DNA from: Pseudomonadota bacterium
GTDB taxonomy: Bacteria; Myxococcota_A; Polyangia; Polyangiales; Polyangiaceae
Length of the DNA stretch: 8,362 nt
NCBI GenBank assembly: GCA_023411445.1
Contig: JAEYOT010000809.1
Coordinates: 1 to 8,362 of the forward strand
Reading direction: 5' to 3'
Every line of letters starts with the position of its first letter. Position 1 is the first letter of the stretch. Both the position numbers and the translations under genes were made by a program. This document shows, in pieces, positions 1 through 6,177 of this stretch. The notes below the pieces were generated by a model. That model was given only the letters and a program-made list of their open reading frames with translations. It searched no databases and was not told the origin of the DNA.

Positions 1-1204
1 GCTCCAGCTTCACCTCCGAGACGTACTTCCACTCGTTGGTGGCGACGATCACCGTGCTCTCGATCAAGGCGCGCAGGTCCGTGGGCGCGAGCTGATCGCC
101 ACCGGGGTGGGCGAAAGCCTTCATGGCGCGCACGATCTTGGTCACGCGCTCGACGCCCTGCAGTGAGCGCTCTAGCGCGGTGGGCAGCGCTTCACTCGAG
201 TACTCGAAGTCCGCGTCTAGCTCGGCGTTGGTCAGCTCCTGCAAGCGCTCACTGCCGAGCGCGGTGTGCTCGGCCGCGCGCGCCGCCTCGCGGAAGAGGT
301 GCAATAGGCCGGACAGGTCTGCCACGGCGCTGCGCGCGAAATGCAGGTTGTCCCCGATGAACTGCATGGGCGTGTTGATTTCGTGCGCGACGCCGGCTGC
401 CAGCTGACCGATGGCGCCTAGCTTCTGCGTCTCGAGCAAGCGCGCCTCCAGGTCGCGCTGCTCGGTCACGTCGCGCACGATGCAGACGGTTTCGTCCTCG
501 TCGCTCCTGACTAGGCGAATTTCGTGGTGGATGGTCTGCTCGTCTTGGGTGACGGTAGAGACGCGGATCGTGCGCGCGCTGTGGTCGTCGAGCAGCGGAT
601 CCACGGCCAGCGCGCTGCGCAGCTTCGAGGCGATGCGCGGATCGGCGAAGCTGTCGTTCAGGGTTAGTCCCTCGCGCAGACCCGCGAAGGGGGAGCCCTC
701 CCGCTCTCGCCCGCGCTTGATGCCGGTGATGGTACCGTCCGCTTTTACCCGAAACAGCGTGTCCGGCAGCGCGGAGACCAGCGCGCGCTGTAGCCCCTCG
801 CCGCGAATCTTTTCGTCGATGTCCGAGAAGATGATCACCATGCGTACCGGGCGATCCTCGGCGTCGCGGTGAGCCATGCCGCGGCACAAGATGTGTCGGT
901 AGCCGGCCGAGCGGTGGCGCATGCGAATCGAAGTCGTGAACGGCCAGCGCTGCTCGATGTGATCCCGGAGGGCTTGCTGCGTGTGCGCGCGATCGTCCGG
1001 GTGAGTCAGCTCTTGCCACAGCTCCGGCGAGTGCTCTCGCGTGCTCGGCTCGCGGTCATCGAAGCCGAGGAGCAGCAGCCAGCGCGGGTTGTACTCGGCT
1101 TGGTTGGTGACCAAGTTCCAATCCACGATGCCGTCCTGGGTCGCGCTCAGCAACAGCTCCAGGAGCTCCGCCTTGGCCGTGAGCTCCTGCATCTCGGGGC
1201 TCAT
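1..1204 (-). CDS. PAS-PAS sensor histidine kinase, 3' part outside window
   Basis: Reading the minus strand from the ATG at 1204 gives about 401 residues open to the window edge. Two PAS-like folds come first: residues about 14-133 (PAS_3-like, with W42 and the LTHPDDR segment) and a more diverged one at about 138-255, ending in the linker VRDVTEQRDLEARL. The dimerisation/phosphotransfer helix follows with LAAGVAHEINTPMQFIGDNL; H274 is the expected phospho-acceptor, E275 the acidic partner and T278 the usual phosphatase-assisting position, so this kinase looks catalytically normal. The second helix contains VTKIVRAMKAFAHPGG. The ATP-binding domain (N, G1, G2 boxes) must lie left of base 1. 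No membrane segment is visible, so it is probably cytosolic. An AAGGAG ribosome site (1213-1218) lies 8 nt before the ATG, and the start overlaps the stop of the REC-HDOD gene, implying an operon and coupled translation. The ligand is unknown. Confidence 0.93.
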   Translation of the reverse strand, partial: MSPEMQELTAKAELLELLLSATQDGIVDWNLVTNQAEYNPRWLLLLGFDDREPSTREHSPELWQELTHPDDRAHTQQALRDHIEQRWPFTTSIRMRHRSAGYRHILCRGMAHRDAEDRPVRMVIIFSDIDEKIRGEGLQRALVSALPDTLFRVKADGTITGIKRGREREGSPFAGLREGLTLNDSFADPRIASKLRSALAVDPLLDDHSARTIRVSTVTQDEQTIHHEIRLVRSDEDETVCIVRDVTEQRDLEARLLETQKLGAIGQLAAGVAHEINTPMQFIGDNLHFARSAVADLSGLLHLFREAARAAEHTALGSERLQELTNAELDADFEYSSEALPTALERSLQGVERVTKIVRAMKAFAHPGGDQLAPTDLRALIESTVIVATNEWKYVSEVKLE

Positions 1205-2442
1205 TGTAGTAGCTCCTTCGTCTGCGACAGCAGGCGGCCGGCGTCGCTGCGGAGCGAGCTCAGCGCGCTTGGTTGCACGCCCAGGCGCTCCAGTCGCGCC
1301 AAGTTCAGCGGCGGCGGTGTGCTGGAGCTGAACGGCGACGGCGCCAGCTCGGAGGCGACATGATCGGCGATGTGCACGACGTCCACCACCTCGAGGCCTT
1401 CGTGCTCGGCTCGCTCCGGGTGGCGATGAAAGGCGATCGGCTCCAGCACGCCGTGCGGAATGCCCCACAGCCCGACCAGATAGGCGCCGAGGCCCGCCTG
1501 CTCGTCCTGGGTCGCGCTGCGGCCCTGCGCGGCGAGCAGCAGCTGCCCCGTGTTGCGCAGCATACCGGCCACGAAGGCGTCGTCAGCGCGGCGGCGGTCA
1601 CCGGCGTACCAATGTCGGGCCAGCATGCCGACGAACAGCGCGTTGACCTGGAAGGCCTCCAGCTGCGCCGGGCTAAGCCCACCGGCGTGGTGCTTACTCG
1701 TGGCCATTGCTTCCATGGCGAGGGCCAGGTTGCGCAGCGTCAGCGTGCCCAGGTAGGTGGTCGCCTGCGCAATGCTGCTCACGCTGCGGGATAGGCCGAA
1801 GAAGGCGGAGTTTACGATTTGCAGCACCTTGGCGCACAAGGCCGGCTCGCGCTCGACGATGCGGGCCACGTCGCTCAGGTTACAGGCCGCGTCGCTCAAG
1901 GCGCGCGTGATCGCGAGGTAGGTGCGCGGAGGGGCGGGCAGCAGGCTGACGTCCCCGGCGAGAGCGCGCAGCTCTTCCGAGAACACCAGCTCGTTGAGGT
2001 TGCAGGCACGCCGGACGACGCCGCGCAGCTTGTCGACGTCGCAAGGCTTGGCCAAGAACTGGTGCGCCGTGAACACGGTCTTCATCGCCGTCTCGGCGTC
2101 CGTCTGGCCGGAGAGCACGATGCGCACGGCCCGCGGCTGCTGCTCCTTGGTACGACGCAGCAGCTCAGCGCCGTCCACCACCGGCATGCGCATGTCCGTC
2201 ACCACGACGTCGAAGGGCGAGCGCTCGAGCTCACCCAGGGCGGCGTTGCCACCGAGCGCAAAGGTGACGTCCCACTCGCGTCGCTGCGCTCGCAGGACCG
2301 AACGGAGGCCATCCAGGATTGCCTGCTCGTCGTCGACGAACAGAATACGTCGCCTTACCTCGGAGCACACCGGTCGGGTTCCCGACGTGGCCTCCCCGCT
2401 GCTCGCTTCCAGCCTGGTAGCACCGATGTTCGATTCGCTCAT
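1201..2442 (-). CDS. REC-HDOD response regulator
   Basis: Counting from the ATG at 2442 the protein has 413 residues. A receiver domain spans about 31-146, with acidic pair D37/D38, phospho-acceptor D83 in VVTDMRMP, S111 and K132 in LAKP, all canonical. An HDOD domain follows at about 163-365 (DVARIVEREPALCAKVLQIV, then NSAFFG). HDOD proteins resemble HD phosphohydrolases but generally lack the metal-binding residues and act as signalling or scaffold outputs. Here the motif often written GLLHDIGKLLL reads GMLRNTGQLLL (293-303), so no hydrolase activity is expected. The gene is first in an operon with the PAS-PAS kinase, its likely phosphodonor. The start is uncertain: in-frame ATG 2574 (457 aa), or TTG 2589 with a GGAGG 4 nt upstream, would add an N-terminal tail. 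I prefer 2442 because the added codons look less G/C-biased at position three than those after it, although 2442 lacks a clear ribosome site. Confidence 0.9.
   Translation of the reverse strand: MSESNIGATRLEASSGEATSGTRPVCSEVRRRILFVDDEQAILDGLRSVLRAQRREWDVTFALGGNAALGELERSPFDVVVTDMRMPVVDGAELLRRTKEQQPRAVRIVLSGQTDAETAMKTVFTAHQFLAKPCDVDKLRGVVRRACNLNELVFSEELRALAGDVSLLPAPPRTYLAITRALSDAACNLSDVARIVEREPALCAKVLQIVNSAFFGLSRSVSSIAQATTYLGTLTLRNLALAMEAMATSKHHAGGLSPAQLEAFQVNALFVGMLARHWYAGDRRRADDAFVAGMLRNTGQLLLAAQGRSATQDEQAGLGAYLVGLWGIPHGVLEPIAFHRHPERAEHEGLEVVDVVHIADHVASELAPSPFSSSTPPPLNLARLERLGVQPSALSSLRSDAGRLLSQTKELLQ
1213..1218 (-). promoter_or_regulatory. Ribosome binding site of the PAS-PAS kinase
   Basis: On the minus strand AAGGAG lies 8 nt upstream of the ATG at 1204, inside the last codons of the REC-HDOD gene. 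It fixes the kinase start and supports re-initiation or coupled translation across the overlapping stop/start (bases 1201-1204). Confidence 0.75.
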
Positions 2443-2689
2443 TCGTGCACGATCCGATCGCTGGGGGCCGGTGGAGGCTGCGCCCGACAGCCTCCCTCGG
2501 TCGCAGAACGGCCCCGCTGCCGGTCCCTTTACGGCTTCCAGAGCTGCTGACAGCTTTTTGGCGGCTTTGCTCATCGTCCGCTGCGACAAAAAACCTCCGC
2601 CGCTCTTATTGGAGCCTGAGTCGCGCCGTTCCCGTGAGTGACGGAGCGTGATTGAGCGGGCAGCATCGCCGAGCCACGCGAAAATGCTC

Positions 2690-2694
2690 AGGAG
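2690..2694 (+). promoter_or_regulatory. Ribosome binding site of the CheY-like gene
   Basis: AGGAG lies 6 nt before the ATG at 2701, a standard Shine-Dalgarno arrangement that fixes this start. The divergent region to its left (2443-2700) holds no other supportable element; I could not see a convincing -35/-10 pair for either direction. Confidence 0.75.
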
Positions 2695-2700
2695 CCACGG

Positions 2701-3069
2701 ATGACCAAGAAGGTGCTGATCGTCGACGACTCGGCGACAGTCCGTGAGCGGGTTCGAGGCACGCTGACGGGCGCCGGCTATGAGGTGCTCGAAGCTGCCG
2801 ATGGCGTGGAGGGCTTGGAGCGCATCCTCGCCACTGAAGACCTGAGCGCGGTGTTCTGCGATATCAACATGCCGCGCCTGTCCGGGCTGGACATGCTCGA
2901 GCAGGTCAAGCAAAAGGGCCTGTTGCAGCGCCTGCCGGTGATCATGCTAACGACGGAGGATCAGGCAAGCTGCGTCGAGCGCGCCAAGGCCGTCGGCGCC
3001 AAGGGCTACATCGTCAAGCCCTTCAAGCCCGAGCACCTCGTGAGCACGATGCGGCGGCTCACCAGCTAA
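2701..3069 (+). CDS. Single-domain response regulator, CheY-like
   Basis: The 122-residue product is one complete receiver domain with no output domain. All active-site residues are in place: D9/D10 (VLIVDDSATVR) for Mg binding, D54 in FCDINMPRLSG as phospho-acceptor, T84 and K106 in VKPFKP. The spacings of 30 residues from D54 to T84 and 52 to K106 match CheY. The DINMP and KPFKPE segments resemble chemotaxis-type CheY proteins, but no flagellar or chemotaxis gene is present here, so a role as a diffusible phosphate carrier or relay component is equally possible. It diverges from the REC-HDOD/kinase operon and converges on the hybrid kinase, sharing four bases with that gene's end. Either kinase could be its partner; the sequence does not decide. 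Confidence 0.95.
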   Translation: MTKKVLIVDDSATVRERVRGTLTGAGYEVLEAADGVEGLERILATEDLSAVFCDINMPRLSGLDMLEQVKQKGLLQRLPVIMLTTEDQASCVERAKAVGAKGYIVKPFKPEHLVSTMRRLTS

Positions 3070-5042
3070 GCGCGCTCAATCGCAGCCGAATGTCGGCGCA
3101 TCGCCTCTGTGGCGGTGGCGGCGATTTCGTCGCGGATCGCAACGGGGTGCATGTTCTTGAGCAGCACCTTGGCGACGCGTCCCCGATTCACGGCGCTCAT
3201 CACGATGTTCGGCGTGGCTTGCGCCGTGAACAGGATACGGGCCGTGGTCGGGAAACGCGTCAGGGCAAGCTCCAGCAACTTGGTGCCCTCCATACCCGGC
3301 GTGGCGTGATCGGTGACGAGCACGTCCACCTGCATCTTCTTCAGCAGCTGCAGCGCGTGTAAGCCGCTGCGGCTCGTGTGGGCCTCCAGCTCGGCTTCGG
3401 CGAGCACGCGGGCGAGCGAGTCACCCAGCTCGACGTCCTCGTCCACGATCAACACCACCGGTCGCCGCTGAGCGACGGGCGGTGGCAGCACCGTCGGGGG
3501 GCGCTTAAGCACCTGCTTCACCGCAGCCAGCAGGTGCTCCGCCGCGAATGGCTTGGCCACGAACACCGCATCGTCGCCGCGTGTGGGGCTCGGCAAGTCC
3601 CCGGAGAGGTAAACGCGACGCAGCTCGGGCCAACGACCCGATACTTCCTGAGCCACGCTCCCGCTGGCGCCGCCCAGATCAGTGATGACGGCCGCCACCG
3701 GCTCTGAGTGCGAGCGGAGCAGGGCGTCCGCCTCGTCTGCGTCCGCCGCTTGCAGCACGTGGTACCCAGCGCCTTGCAGGATGCGGCGCACCGCTGAACG
3801 CAGCACCGCGTCGCTATCCACGACCAGGATGGCCCCCGTTGCGTCCGCCGAGGGCGCTACCGAGCGGGGCACCGTGCTGGCGGAGGTCGCGTGGAGCAGC
3901 GGCAGGTACACCGTGAACGTGCTGCCGACGTCGACGACGCTATCGACGAAGATGGCTCCTCCGAGCTCGTGCGCTGCCTCGCTGACGATCAATAGCCCGA
4001 GGCCGGAGGCTTTGGCTTTGGTCGTGAAGAAGGGCTCGAAGATGCGCTCCAGCGTCGCGCTGTCCATGCCCACTCCGCTGTCCTGCACCGCGAGCTTGGC
4101 GTAGGCACCGGCAGGCAAGCGTCCTTCCACCGGGTGCCCCGGACCTACCACCGCGCTCTCCAGCGTGATTCTCAGCGCGCCACCTCCCGGCATGGCGTCG
4201 CGCGCGTTGAGCACCAAGTTGAGCAAGAGCTGGTCGACGCGCCCCGGCGGGGTGCGCACCTTGAGCGGCGAGGAAGCCAGGCTCGTGGTGAGCTGGATGC
4301 CGGCTCCGCTGGCGCGGCGGAGCAGCTCAGCCATCCCGCGCACGAGCTGGTTCAGATCGCAGTCGATCGCTGCGACGTCGCGGTCGCGCTTGAGTGACAG
4401 GAGCTGGCTGGTCAAGACCGCGCCGCGCTGAGCCGCTTGCTGCGCTTGCTTCAAGTCCGCGGCCTGCGCGGGCGTCAGCTCACCCTCCGCCACGAACTCC
4501 GCGTACGCCTGTACCACCGCGAGCACGTGGTTGATCTTGTGCGCGATGCCTGCCGCGACGCGGCCCATCGCTTCCAGCTGCGACGTCTCACGCAGACGCC
4601 GCTCCATCTCCTTGGCCTGGCTGACGTCGCGGATCAGCAGCGCGACGCCGACCACCTCCCCGCTGTGACTGCGCACCGGCGTCGCGGTGAGGAAGGCGTT
4701 GAAGACTTGCCCGCTGGCCTTGCGCAGACGTGTATCGAGCTCCACCGTCTCGCCGAAGCCGACGCGGCGCTCCAGCTGGGCCAGCGGTGCGTCCACTTCC
4801 GTCAGCAGCACCGCGAGGTTGTTGCCAACCATCTCGCCCGCCGTGTAACCGAACAGCGCCTCAGCCCCGCGGCTCCAGCTGACGAAGACGCGATTCAGGT
4901 TCAGAGCCGCGATGGCGTAGGCTTCACTCGCGACAAGCGCTCGGAAGTGCACGAGCTCCGCCTCGTCCACCCCACCGACCGCTGCCAGGAACCGGCCGCT
5001 CGCCTGCTCGTCTCTCAAGAACTTTTGCGGATCCTGTGTCAT
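3066..5042 (-). CDS. Hybrid histidine kinase PAS-HisKA-HATPase-REC-REC with unusual H-box
   Basis: The ATG at 5042 has GGGAGG 8 nt upstream, giving 658 residues; longer in-frame starts at 5108 and 5126 lack a ribosome site. Domains in order: a PAS sensor at about 32-142 (WSRGAEALFGYTAGEMVG); a HisKA helix with GRVAAGIAHKINHVLAVVQAY, H168 being the acceptor; an ATPase domain with N-box N279 (LLNLVLNARDAMPGGG), G1 box DSGVGMD (321-327), F-box FEPFFTTK and G2 SGLGLLIVSEA; then two receivers. REC1 (about 405-512) has D455, S480 and K497. REC2 (about 528-640) has D534/D536, D578, T606 and K629. The residue after H168 is K169 rather than the family's Asp/Glu, and the +4 residue is H172 rather than Asn/Thr, so autokinase or phosphatase activity may be altered although the ATP site looks intact. 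No membrane span is seen. It is transcribed away from the single receiver at 5231. Confidence 0.94.
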   Translation of the reverse strand: MTQDPQKFLRDEQASGRFLAAVGGVDEAELVHFRALVASEAYAIAALNLNRVFVSWSRGAEALFGYTAGEMVGNNLAVLLTEVDAPLAQLERRVGFGETVELDTRLRKASGQVFNAFLTATPVRSHSGEVVGVALLIRDVSQAKEMERRLRETSQLEAMGRVAAGIAHKINHVLAVVQAYAEFVAEGELTPAQAADLKQAQQAAQRGAVLTSQLLSLKRDRDVAAIDCDLNQLVRGMAELLRRASGAGIQLTTSLASSPLKVRTPPGRVDQLLLNLVLNARDAMPGGGALRITLESAVVGPGHPVEGRLPAGAYAKLAVQDSGVGMDSATLERIFEPFFTTKAKASGLGLLIVSEAAHELGGAIFVDSVVDVGSTFTVYLPLLHATSASTVPRSVAPSADATGAILVVDSDAVLRSAVRRILQGAGYHVLQAADADEADALLRSHSEPVAAVITDLGGASGSVAQEVSGRWPELRRVYLSGDLPSPTRGDDAVFVAKPFAAEHLLAAVKQVLKRPPTVLPPPVAQRRPVVLIVDEDVELGDSLARVLAEAELEAHTSRSGLHALQLLKKMQVDVLVTDHATPGMEGTKLLELALTRFPTTARILFTAQATPNIVMSAVNRGRVAKVLLKNMHPVAIRDEIAATATEAMRRHSAAIERA

Positions 5043-5050
5043 CGGGTCGG

Positions 5051-5056
5051 CCTCCC
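5051..5056 (-). promoter_or_regulatory. Ribosome binding site of the hybrid kinase
   Basis: GGGAGG on the minus strand, 8 nt before the ATG at 5042. It decides this start over the longer in-frame ATGs at 5108 and 5126, neither of which has a purine-rich site upstream. Confidence 0.75.
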
Positions 5057-5192
5057 GGCATGCCGCAGCACGAGCCGCCGCGAGGTCCAAGTGACGGAAA
5101 TTTATCATGCGCCCGCGGGAAGTCACCGCACCATCGTGTGGCTTGGGCGGACGTCACGTGTTTTTTGTCCCCAACTACGCGTCCGGTGGTCC

Positions 5193-5221
5193 TTGACGGG
5201 CGAATAGCGAGGCTCCATAGC
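5193..5221 (+). promoter_or_regulatory. Candidate sigma70-type promoter of the 5231 receiver
   Basis: TTGACG (5193-5198) matches five of six -35 consensus bases. It is followed by exactly 17 bp and CATAGC (5216-5221), which matches only three of six -10 bases. Transcription from it would begin close to the ATG at 5231, giving an almost leaderless mRNA, consistent with the absence of a Shine-Dalgarno there. The -10 match is weak, so this is tentative. Confidence 0.35.
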
Positions 5222-5230
5222 CCCAGCACG

Positions 5231-5644
5231 ATGCCGGGGACTCGTCGCCTGCTCTTGATCGCCGACGGCGATCTGAAGCTCCTCGATCGAGCCGCCGAGC
5301 TCGCGCGCAAGGCAGGCTTCGACGTGCTACCGCTGACCTCCGGGCGGGAGGTGGTGACGCTCGCAGCCCTGCATCGCCCCCAGCTCATCGTGCTCGACGT
5401 GAAGCTGCCAGACGCTGATGGTAGGGACTTGCTGCAGGCCATCAAGAACGACCCGCGCATCAGAGACATCCCAGTCCTCATCTGGTCCGCGCGGGACTAC
5501 GACTCAGATCGCTTGATCGCGCTGGAGCTCGGCGCGGTGGACTACCTGCCCAAGGCGGACCCTCACGGCCTCCTCACCAGCATCGAGCGCGCGCTGATCA
5601 AGGCCAAGCGCGACGCCGAGCAGGACAGCAACGACGAGGAGTGA
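5231..5644 (+). CDS. Single-domain response regulator with altered acidic pocket
   Basis: From the ATG at 5231 the protein has 137 residues: one receiver domain and a short acidic tail ending in DSNDEE. D56 in IVLDVKLPDADG is the phospho-acceptor, S86 the switch Ser/Thr (30 residues on) and K108 in YLPKADP the conserved Lys (52 residues on). The usual N-terminal Asp-Asp or Glu-Asp Mg pair reads A11-D12-G13-D14, so the second acid is Gly, and the Lys is followed by Ala rather than Pro. The reading frame stays open upstream to 5036, but that part is Pro/Arg-rich, covers the divergent promoter region and has no receiver similarity, so I reject it. There is no Shine-Dalgarno; a leaderless transcript is possible. 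It is divergent from the hybrid kinase, whose receivers or histidine may exchange phosphate with it (inferred from position). Confidence 0.9.
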   Translation: MPGTRRLLLIADGDLKLLDRAAELARKAGFDVLPLTSGREVVTLAALHRPQLIVLDVKLPDADGRDLLQAIKNDPRIRDIPVLIWSARDYDSDRLIALELGAVDYLPKADPHGLLTSIERALIKAKRDAEQDSNDEE

Positions 5645-5701
5645 ACGTGCGTCGACTCACAACGAACGCCACGCTCGTCCGCGAACGCTGAGCGCCGTTC
5701 A

Positions 5702-6121
5702 TCACAGCGCGCGTAGGCGCGCCCCGACGACCGTTTGCAGCATGCCGGTCGCGCGTACGAGTAGCGCGCGCTCCATGGCAGGTGTGGGTTGCAGATCCAG
5801 CGCGGGGATCAAGAAGTGGAGGCCGGGGATGAAGTCCATGATGCGCAGCAACACGGACTCAGGCGCCTCCGAGCGCACGGTGACGTCGCGCAGCTGCCTC
5901 ACGATGTGCTCTGCGGCCCGACGAGAGAGGGTGGCGCTACGCACCTCGGGCTCGATGCGCTCGAACAACGCGACGTCCGATTGAGAGTAGGTCTCGCCCG
6001 GAAGCACGGCACTGAGCGCGCCGCACTCGGGGCAAGTTGCCTCTGTGCCGGGCACGACCGCGACGAGGAACGCCCGCGAGCACGCTCCGCAATAGACCGG
6101 AAGAAACGTGGCACTCGTCAT
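5702..6121 (-). CDS. Small zinc-ribbon protein of unknown function
   Basis: The product has 139 residues. Two cysteine pairs, C11-GA-C14 and C30-PE-C33, separated by 15 residues, form a typical four-cysteine zinc ribbon at the N-terminus. The remainder (about 45-139) looks mostly helical, with a charged stretch (about 55-85) and a hydrophobic one around residues 90-112 (LLRIMDFIPGLHFLIPALDL) that is too interrupted by Pro and Asp to be a convincing membrane span. I do not recognise the C-terminal domain. Strong G/C preference at third positions supports a real gene. It lies 56 nt downstream of the TetR-family gene on the same strand, so the two may be co-transcribed, and it converges on the 5231 receiver gene. 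No Shine-Dalgarno is obvious at the start. A zinc ribbon could serve protein-protein or nucleic-acid contacts; no function is assigned. Confidence 0.85.
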   Translation of the reverse strand: MTSATFLPVYCGACSRAFLVAVVPGTEATCPECGALSAVLPGETYSQSDVALFERIEPEVRSATLSRRAAEHIVRQLRDVTVRSEAPESVLLRIMDFIPGLHFLIPALDLQPTPAMERALLVRATGMLQTVVGARLRAL

Positions 6122-6177
6122 ATCCCGCTTAATGGATCCAAGCTGGCTCGTTTTATGAAGGTGTCGACGACTAGGGC

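Noticed and set aside
249..1019. 256-codon minus-strand open frame inside the PAS-PAS kinase
   Set aside because: It is a different frame of the same strand, Arg/Ala/His-rich with no domain, while the overlapping frame encodes clear PAS and HisKA motifs.
1819..2641. Two long plus-strand open frames opposite the REC-HDOD gene
   Set aside because: They are antisense shadows caused by high G+C; composition is low-complexity and the opposite strand carries recognisable receiver and HDOD motifs.
5161..5166. T6 run in the divergent gap resembling a terminator tail
   Set aside because: No stable GC stem precedes it and it lies upstream of both divergent genes, where a terminator is not expected.
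4437..5207. 256-codon plus-strand frame opposite the hybrid kinase
   Set aside because: His/Arg/Leu-rich shadow with no recognisable domain, covering PAS and HisKA codons of the real gene.
5036..5230. N-terminal extension of the 5231 receiver
   Set aside because: It is Pro/Arg/Ser-rich, spans the divergent promoter region including the hybrid-kinase ribosome site, and has no receiver similarity.
4924..5481. 185-codon minus-strand frame across the divergent gap
   Set aside because: It overlaps parts of two real genes in other frames and its product has no domain-like pattern.
5645..5701. Possible terminator between the 5231 receiver and zinc-ribbon genes
   Set aside because: CGCTC and GAGCG can pair, but the stem is only 5 bp with a 13-nt loop and no T run follows on either strand.
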